Assembly: GCA_001247695.2 (NCBI GenBank)
Contig: LGRX02035299.1
Location: 1 to 64,000, forward strand
Length of the DNA: 64,000 nucleotides
Direction of reading: 5' to 3'
From: Cymbomonas tetramitiformis
Taxonomy: Eukaryota > Chlorophyta > Pyramimonadophyceae > Pyramimonadales > Pyramimonadaceae
Shown here: piece after piece, positions 58,101 to 64,000 of the stretch
Numbering within the stretch: position 1 is the first letter of the stretch
Layout: each line of letters begins with the position of its first letter
Made by a program: the position numbers and the translations under genes
Notes under the pieces: generated by a model
The model's input: the letters and a program-made list of their open reading frames with translations, nothing else
The model's database searches: none
What the model was told of the DNA's origin: nothing

Positions 58101-61100
58101 TCGCGGCCCTGGCGGCCGCGGACTGCAGCGCCACCGCCTGCTCGGCCACCGCCTCCTTTGAGAACCGCAGCTCGTCCTGCAAGGTGGACTGCTGCGACTC
58201 CGCGGCGCGGAGAGCCGTCGCCGTGTCGGCCGCCTCGGATGTCAGGGAGGCCAGCTGCGAGGCCTGCGCGGCTGCATAGCTCCCCGATTGGTCCAGCTGC
58301 TGCTGCAGCGCCGCCTGCTGCGCCTCCGAGCTTCGCAGCAAGGACGACATGAGCGCCGCCATCTCAGCAGCATGCGCGTGCGCCGCCTTCAGCTCAGATG
58401 CTTTTGCAGTCATGGTCGCGCCCGCCTCCTCCCGCTCCTGCCACAGCGCCGCCTGCTCCGCCTCCGAGCCCCGCAGCAGCGCCGCCATCTCGGCCGCACT
58501 CGCGCTGGCCTCCTCCAGTTCAGACGCCTGCTCCACGCCGGCCTTGCCCGCCTTCTCCAGCTCCTGCCGCAGCGCCGCCCCCTCCGCCTCCGAGCCCCGC
58601 AGCAGCGCCGCCGTCTCGGCCGCCTTCCTATCTGCCGACTCCAGCTCGGACGCCTGCTCCATTACAATCTTGTCCGCCTCCGCCAGCTCCTGCCGCAGCG
58701 CCGCCTGCTCCGCCTCCGAGCCCTGCAGCAGTGCGGCCATCTGGGATGCTCGCTCAGCAGCCGCGGCCTCCACCGTGTTGACATGCACGACCGCGAGATG
58801 GTTGGCCTCTTCCAGCCGCTGCAGCGCCGCCTGCTCCGCCTCCATGCTTAACGCGTGCGCCGCCTCGGCAGCTTCCCTGTGCCCGGCCTCCAGCTCGCGC
58901 ATCTGCTCCGCTTCGATGCCGCCCGCCTCCTCCAGCCGCTGCATCGCCTCTTGCGCCTCCACACATCGCGCCTCCGCATCACGTGCACCCTGCGCCATCT
59001 CGACGGCCTGCCTTTCAGCTGACTCCAGCGCGGACCCTTGCTCCGCGGCAGCGTCACTCGCAGCCGCCAGCTGCTGCTGCAATCCCGCCCGCTCCATGGC
59101 CCAGCCCTGCGTCACCGCCGCCACCTCAGAGGCGCTTCCGGACTCCGCGGCTTCCATCTCCTCGAGCGCCCGCTGCAGCTCCCGGCACCGCCCCCCAAGT
59201 GCCTCACCGCGGCTCTCCATCTCTGCAACATGCTGCCGGGTCTCCGCCAGCTCAGCACGCTCCGCGCTCAGGGCCAGCTCGCTACTCGCCAGTGCCTCGC
59301 CCAGCGCCGCCTGCTCACTCTCTGCTCCTTCCCGCGCTGCCTCGTGCTCCCCACACGCCATCTCCAGCTCTCGGCCCACCTCCGCCTCATGCGCAAGGCT
59401 CACCGCCAGCTCCGAAGACTGCGCCGCCGCCTCCGCCTCCGCCATCTCTACCTGTGCCCGCAGGGCGTGCACTTCTTCCCTGTGCTGGGCCCCCAGATCG
59501 AGCACGCTCTCCACGCGCTCCTGCGCCGCCCTCGCCGCTGCCGCGCTCGCATCCAGTTCCACCCGGAGGCTTGCGAGCCCTCCAGCCGCGCTCCACGCTT
59601 CAGCCTCCGCCTCCACCAGCTCCGCCTCCAGCGCTGCGCCCCTCGCCTCGAAGCGGTCCTCCGTGGACGCCAGCTCAGCCCGCAACGCGGCCATCTCCGC
59701 ATCCAGCCGTCCATTCACGGCGCACATCTCCGTCAGGTGCTCTGTCGCGCTCCGGAGCTGCTCGAGGCCCGCCTGGGCCTCCGCCTCCGCCTCCGCGGCG
59801 AAGGCCTCACTCACGCCGAGCTCTGCGAGGGAGCTGTCGCCCGCTGCCTGCAGCCTCGCCGCCTCGATGCGCAGCGCGCCCCGAGCTTCCTCGTCCTGCG
59901 CCCTTCGCACGGCCGCCGCCTCCACCTGCGCCGCGTGCGCCGCACACTCCTCCTGCGCCGCCGCCAGCTCCACGCTGGTTCCCGCCAGGTGGCGCTCTGC
60001 CTGCTCCGCGAACGCCGTCACCTCCGACACCATGGCCTGGCTCGCCGCGAGCTCGGCGCTGCGCCGCCCGGCGGCGGCCTCCGCTGTCGCCAGCTTGGTG
60101 CCAAGGGCCACCTCCCGCAGCTCGGTGACGCTGACGATCCGCGCCAGCTCCGCTGCTCGCACCTGTCAGGACACATCGGTGCAGACGGGGTGTAGCGTAT
60201 CAGCCGGGCGGGAGCGCGGCGAGGGGAGACGGGGTGTAGCGTATCAGCCGGGCGGGAGCGCGGCGAGGGGAGACGGGGTGTGGCGTATCAGCCGGGCGGG
60301 AGCGCGGCGAGGGGAGACGGGGTGTAGCGGATCAGCCGGGCGGGAGCGAGAGAACAAACCCTAAACAGGCGCGACTCGTGATACCGACCCAGCCGCTGCT
60401 GTGCACATTGTCCTCTGCATCCTGGCTTGGAAAGGGCGCCAACTCTGAGAGAAACCAGCGCCAGGTGGCGGGCCCACAGCCACACAAGGGGTCCAGCAAG
60501 GCCTTCATTGCGTGCGAACTTCACCCCCAGTGCATGATTGTGAGGCATGTCTATGACACATGACTATGCCACATGACTATTACGCACCTGAATCACCTCC
60601 AGTTCCTCACGCTGCGCCTCCACTACGCCCTCCACGCTAGCCGCCCGCGCCGCGTTCAGCGCCACGTGGCTGCGCATGGCGTCCACCTCCTGCAGGCTCT
60701 CGCGCAGCTGCCGCTGAACCGCCACGTGGCCACGGCGCTCCTCTGCGGCCTGTGCCTCGAGCATCCCCTGCAGCTTCGCCGCCAGCTCCTCCTTCTCCGC
60801 ACCCAGTGTCACCCTCAGCTCCTCCTTGTCCCGTTCCTGCTCCCGCTCCTTCTGCTCGAGCGCAGCCTCGGCGTGTCGCATGCGCCCCTCCAGCTCCGCG
60901 ATGCGATGCTTCGCCGCCCGCGCCATCTCCTCGGACTCTGCGGCTTCCGCCTCGGATGCTGCCACACGGCGCTGTAGACGCATGGGAACAGGGGGGGTGC
61001 GGGGGAGGGGGGTGAATCCACACGCCACTGCATCCTGCGGAAACGGCTTGGCACACCTCACGGCAGACTATCTGCGCCCGCCAATGGCAATCTCCGACGG

Positions 61101-64000
61101 CGGAGCTCGCATCAAGGTCAAATAAAAAATCAAGTAAAAAATACAGCAGTCTACCCTCAGGGTATATTCCACGTGCTTGTGTGCGAGATGCTGCATGCAA
61201 GCACCCACTCACGACACCCCTGGTCCCTGCGCACCCCCCAGGAACAACCCAGTGTTTCTCGTCTTACCATCCCAGAGGATGATGCGTCTCAAGGGTATCT
61301 GTCCCCCCCCCTTCCCCCCTACAACGGAACCGGGGGATGTCGGGCACCTGCTTGATGCGCTCCATGTCCACCAGCGCGAGCTGCTGCACGTGCACCTGCC
61401 GCTCCATCTCCCGCAGCTTGGCTCGCCAGGTGTCGGGCGCGACCGGCTGCGAGGCATCCTGTGGCGCCGGCGGCTGCGCCCGGGTCCCCGGGGGATGCGT
61501 GGAGGACGTGCCGGCAGCGTCCCCCATCACCGCGGCAGCCACCGCTGCCGCCTCGGAGGCCTGGAGCAGCAGCTGCATTTCCGCACGCTGAATGCCCAGG
61601 GCCTGGCGCGCCCCTGCCAGTTGCTCCGACTGCGCCGCCTCCCGCCCCTGCGCGCTTGTCTCGGCCTTCGCCACCAGCTCCTGCGCAGAACTCGCTTCCC
61701 CCCCAAATTCTCCACGCAGCGCGCGCCTCAGCGGCAGACCCTCCTGACCCTCAATAACCCCTGCACAACGCGGACAACTTGGGCGGGGATGGAGCCTACT
61801 CAATCAACCCTCCACACTCTTTATGGCCGGCGCATCATCATCATCTTTGCGGCGGGCAGATCATCATCTCGCGGCCATCATCAACTTTACAGCTGCCGGA
61901 TCATCATCTCGCGGCCATCATCAACTTTACAGCTGCCGGATCATCATCTTGCGGCCATCATCCAACTTTGCAGCCGCGGATCATCATCTTGCGGCCATCA
62001 TTAACTTACAGCCGCGGATCATCATCTTGCTTGCGGCCATCATCAACTTTGCTGCCGCCTGATCATCATCTTGCGGCCATCATCAACTTTGCAGCCGCCG
62101 GATCATCAACTTGTGGCAATTTGCGGGGAGAACGGCGCGCTTTGCCGCACCTGTGCCACGGCCGCGTGCTCTGACGACTCCCGGGCAGCCTGCTTTGCGT
62201 CAGCCAGCTCCCCGCGCAGCTCGTCCCGCCCGGCCGTCAGCTCCTCGGTCGCGGCAGCAAGCTCCGCGGCATTCGCCTCCGACCACAGGTGCGCCGCTTG
62301 GGCGGTCTCGTACGCCGCCTGGGCCTCGGCGAGCTCCGCCTCTAGGGCGTCCCGCTCGATAGCCGCGCGGCCCACCACCGTCTCCCAGTCCAACGCGGCG
62401 ACGGCGGCAGCGTCCACCTCAGTCAGAACCGCCTCTTGCAAAGCTGCCGCCTCGCTCTGCAGTGCCTCCCGCGTCACCGCCGCCACCCGCAGCTGCTCCG
62501 CCATGTCGTCCGCCTCCACTGTGCGGCTCTCCAGCCTGGTCGCCAGCTTAGCACCCGCGTTGCCCGCCTCCTCCAGCTCCTGCCGCAGCGCCGCCTGCTT
62601 CGCCTCCGAGCCCCGCAGCAGCGCTGCCATCTCGGCGGCCTGAGCATCCACGGAGTCCAGCCTGGCCGCCTGCTGCGTGGCCGCCATGCCCGCCTCCTCC
62701 AGCTCCTGCCGCAGCGCCGCCTGCTCCGCCTCCGAGCCCCGCAGCAGCGCCGCCATCTCCACCGTCTGTGCGGTGGCAGCCTGCAGCTGGCGGGCCTGGA
62801 GCGCCACTGCGCTGCCCGTCTCCGCCAGCTGCTGCACGAGCGCCGCCTGCTTCGCCTCTGAGCTCCGCAGCACCTCCGCGACTTCACTTGTTTTGGCATC
62901 AGCGGCCTGAAGTTCAAGTCCACGTGCTCGTGCGCGATCCTCCGCCTCTCGCAGCTCCCCCTGCAGCGCGGCTCGTCGGGCCTCAGAGCCCTGCAACCGC
63001 TCCGCCATCTCTTCCGCCTTCCCGCGTGCCTTGCCCAGCTCCGAGGCCTGGTGCGCTGCAGCCGCGCCGGCCTCCGCCGCCTGCTGCCGCCGGGAGTGCT
63101 GCGCGGCTGCGCCGTCCTCCTCCGTGTCCCGCAAGCGACTGGCTAGCTCCGACAGTCTCGCCTCCGCCGCCTCCGCCTCCGATTGCTGCCTCGCAGCGAC
63201 GTCCTCAGTTTCGGACCACCGCTGCTGCAGCGCCGCCTTCTGCTCCAAGGCTTCAAGCAGCGCGGTATCCGCAGCTTGAGACCGTGCCGTCAGATCAACC
63301 ATCCTCGAGCCGGCAGTTTCCAACTCGCACAACCTGGATGCGGCGGTCGCATGCGCCTGCCGAAGCTGCAGCTGGAGGGCGTCCCTGTCCTCCTCAGCCT
63401 GCTGGACGAGCAGGGCCATGTCGCACACCTCACTGCCGATCACCTCCAAGCTGTCCGCATCCTTCGCCGCCTCCTCCTCCGCCTGTGCGAGGCGCTGCTG
63501 CAGCGTCACCAGCTGCTCGCCGGAGCCCGCGGCCCGTGCCTCAACCTCCGCTGCTGCACTTCTGGCCTCCTCCAGCTGAGCACCTAGTGCTGTGCACGCA
63601 CCCGTGGCTTCCTCCACTTGCCGTTGCAGCTCTGCCTGCTGCACCTCAGACTCTTGCACCACAGCCGCCACCTCGGCCGCGTCGGCATGAGCACGGCAAA
63701 GCTCCGCTTCCCGATCAGCCGCTGCTTCCCCTGCCTCCGCCAAATCCTGCTGCAGCGCCGCCTGCCGTGCGTCCGATTGTCGGAGCAGCTCTGCCATCTC
63801 GGCAATCGAGGAAGTCGCTGAGTCCAGCTCGAGCGCCTGCGTAGCAGCCGCTCCGCGGGCCTCCTCCAGCTCCCGCCGCAGCGCCGCCTGCTGCGCCTCC
63901 GAGCCCCGAACACGGGCCGCCAGCTGGCTTGCGTGTGCACTCGTGGAATCCAGCTCGGTAGTCCGCTCCGCGGCGACCCGCCTCGCCTCCGCCAGCTCCT
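47467..64000 (-). CDS. Giant coiled-coil/HSP70 fusion protein, 5' end beyond window
   Basis: On minus: 64000-62151 (partial), ~61790-61348, 60971-60588, 60162-56579, 56288-55454, 54908-52473, 52163-52079, 51424-51311 and 50874-50813. Further HSP70 blocks end at 50097, ~49735, 49573 and 49216. These are followed by 49002-48922, 48480-48248 and substrate-binding blocks to 47467. GT-AG borders and phases match across nearly all coiled-coil exons. They also match at 52473/52163, 52079/51424, 51311/50874, 49216/49002 and 48922/48480. About 3,000 residues of Ala/Glu/Arg/Gln-rich coiled coil precede an HSP70 that starts ILGIDLGTTRTCVAVYD, near plus 52,975. HSP70 is an ATP-driven chaperone; the coiled coil implies a filament- or scaffold-anchored version. 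No signal peptide can be judged because the start is outside. I know no described protein of this layout. Confidence 0.8.
51655..52090. repeat. ~27-bp minisatellite containing repeated splice-donor sequence
   Basis: On plus the unit is GAGCAACCTGCCGGTGCCGG plus GAGAGCCCGG-like sequence, repeated about fifteen times with small variants. On minus each unit carries CCGGCAG|GTTGCT, which is the donor used to end the 52163-52079 HSP70 exon. It fills most of the following intron. Confidence 0.9.
52473..54908 (-). CDS. Exon joining coiled coil to HSP70 nucleotide-binding domain
   Basis: The acceptor GGCGCAG|ATG and donor CTGCAG|GTGGGT are both phase 0, giving 812 residues. The first ~630 are coiled coil and linkers; the Ala-rich segment around KEAAVHALEAEKEAG is very regular. 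HSP70 begins at ILGIDLGTTRTCVAVYD and continues through STIPSVVHI, the FDTKRIMG lysine segment, VIAVPAHFTDAQRQA and DAAQMANLQ. Both parts lie in one uninterrupted open frame, so the fusion does not depend on a splice prediction. Confidence 0.9.
55454..56288 (-). CDS. Coiled-coil gene exon
   Basis: The acceptor GTGCAG|GAACAAG enters in phase 2 and the donor CTGCAG|GTGCGACC leaves in phase 0. After an Ala/Ser/Pro linker, about 150 residues of coiled coil follow. Then comes a Ser/Thr-rich non-helical part (TSSEQSTPRFYDAVATSISE) and a final short helix. Confidence 0.8.
56579..60162 (-). CDS. Longest coiled-coil exon (about 1,195 residues)
   Basis: The acceptor CTGACAG|GTGCGAGC is phase 0 and the donor ACCAG|GTGATACC is phase 2. 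Continuous heptads run throughout with almost no Pro or Gly breaks. A block of 42-residue repeats (MAALLRGSEAEQAALRQEL type) lies roughly in the middle third. Ala and Glu dominate. It resembles myosin-tail, golgin or centrosomal coiled coils in character, but composition alone cannot assign a family. Confidence 0.85.
60184..60355. repeat. 44-bp intronic minisatellite
   Basis: The unit GACGGGGTGTAGCGTATCAG plus GC-rich CCGGGCGGGAGCGCGGCGAG-like sequence repeats nearly four times, immediately upstream (on minus) of the acceptor of the longest coiled-coil exon. Confidence 0.85.
60588..60971 (-). CDS. Coiled-coil gene exon
   Basis: The acceptor CTACAG|CGC and donor ATTCAG|GTGCGT are both phase 0. 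The 128 residues form a highly charged helix (EQKEREQERDKEELRVTLGA), less Ala-rich than its neighbours. Confidence 0.8.
61348..61790 (-). CDS. Coiled-coil gene exon
   Basis: It codes for EGLPLRRALRGEFGGEASSA, a helical stretch, a Pro/Thr-rich hinge (THPPGTRAQPPAPQ) and the helix WRAKLREMERQVHVQQLALV. It ends at the donor CAAGCAG|GTGCCC (61348, phase 0). The acceptor is uncertain; a GGTCAG or TTGAG site just inside 61770 keeps phase with the previous exon. The hinge is the only clear break in the coiled coil. Confidence 0.65.
61859..62115. repeat. 40-bp intronic minisatellite
   Basis: The unit GATCATCATCTCGCGGCCAT plus about 20 bp (CATCAACTTTACAGCTGCCG type) repeats about six to seven times. 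It lies between the first two in-window exons of the coiled-coil gene. Confidence 0.85.
62151..64000 (-). CDS. Coiled-coil exon with 42-residue repeats (runs off the edge)
   Basis: It is open from the window edge to the donor GCACAG|GTGCGG at 62151, about 617 residues of uninterrupted heptad pattern. A 42-residue unit (six heptads; core EMAALLRGSEAEQAALRQEL) repeats with variation. The unit also recurs in the exon at 56579-60162, so the gene grew by internal duplication. Confidence 0.8.

Noticed and set aside
1..64000. CRISPR arrays, rRNA genes or bacterial operons
   Set aside because: No regularly spaced identical repeats with unique spacers, no rRNA-like blocks and no Shine-Dalgarno-linked gene clusters were seen. 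The genes are spliced.

Overview
The window looks like a nuclear fragment of a GC-rich, repeat-laden eukaryote, most likely an alga. Coding exons have GC-rich third codon positions, introns follow GT-AG rules with matching phases, and there are no bacterial-style operons. The transposons belong to classes common in algae: a tyrosine-recombinase retroelement and a CACTA/EnSpm-type DNA transposon. A prasinophyte-like green alga is a guess, not a demonstration.

Layout. 1-8.8 kb is gene-poor DNA with minisatellites, microsatellites, two related TA-flanked MITEs and a satellite-like block. 8.86-19.09 kb is a minus-strand YR (DIRS-like) retroelement framed by 1.27-kb direct repeats. It encodes a repeat-borne ORF with a SAP-like stretch, a RING-H2 ORF, a zinc-knuckle Gag-like ORF, an RNase H-RT ORF, a degenerate RNase H/DIRS-type domain ORF and a tyrosine recombinase. 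21.66-23.37 kb is a two-exon equilibrative nucleoside transporter (ENT) gene, the clearest single-copy host gene. A hAT transposase relic lies at 24.3-24.75 kb.

25,208-38,795 is a 13.6-kb CACTA/EnSpm-type transposon with CCCTA termini and an AGG target duplication. It carries two divergent spliced genes. The minus-strand four-exon gene occupies the place a TnpA-like accessory protein would. The plus-strand gene encodes a tnp2-type transposase whose last eight exons join in frame without a break. GTAC-centred palindromic motifs fill its ends and introns.

39-45 kb holds palindromic CACTATATAGTG arrays, a decayed cytosine-C5 DNA methyltransferase, a frameshifted membrane-segment ORF and a non-LTR retrotransposon relic.

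45.4-64 kb is dominated by a minus-strand multi-exon gene that runs off the right edge. Roughly 3,000 residues of Ala/Glu/Arg-rich coiled coil (partly 42-residue repeats) run in frame into a complete-looking HSP70 nucleotide-binding domain and a substrate-binding region. Splice phases match across the coiled-coil exons and at most HSP70 junctions. This giant coiled-coil/HSP70 fusion and the CACTA-like element are the two most notable finds.
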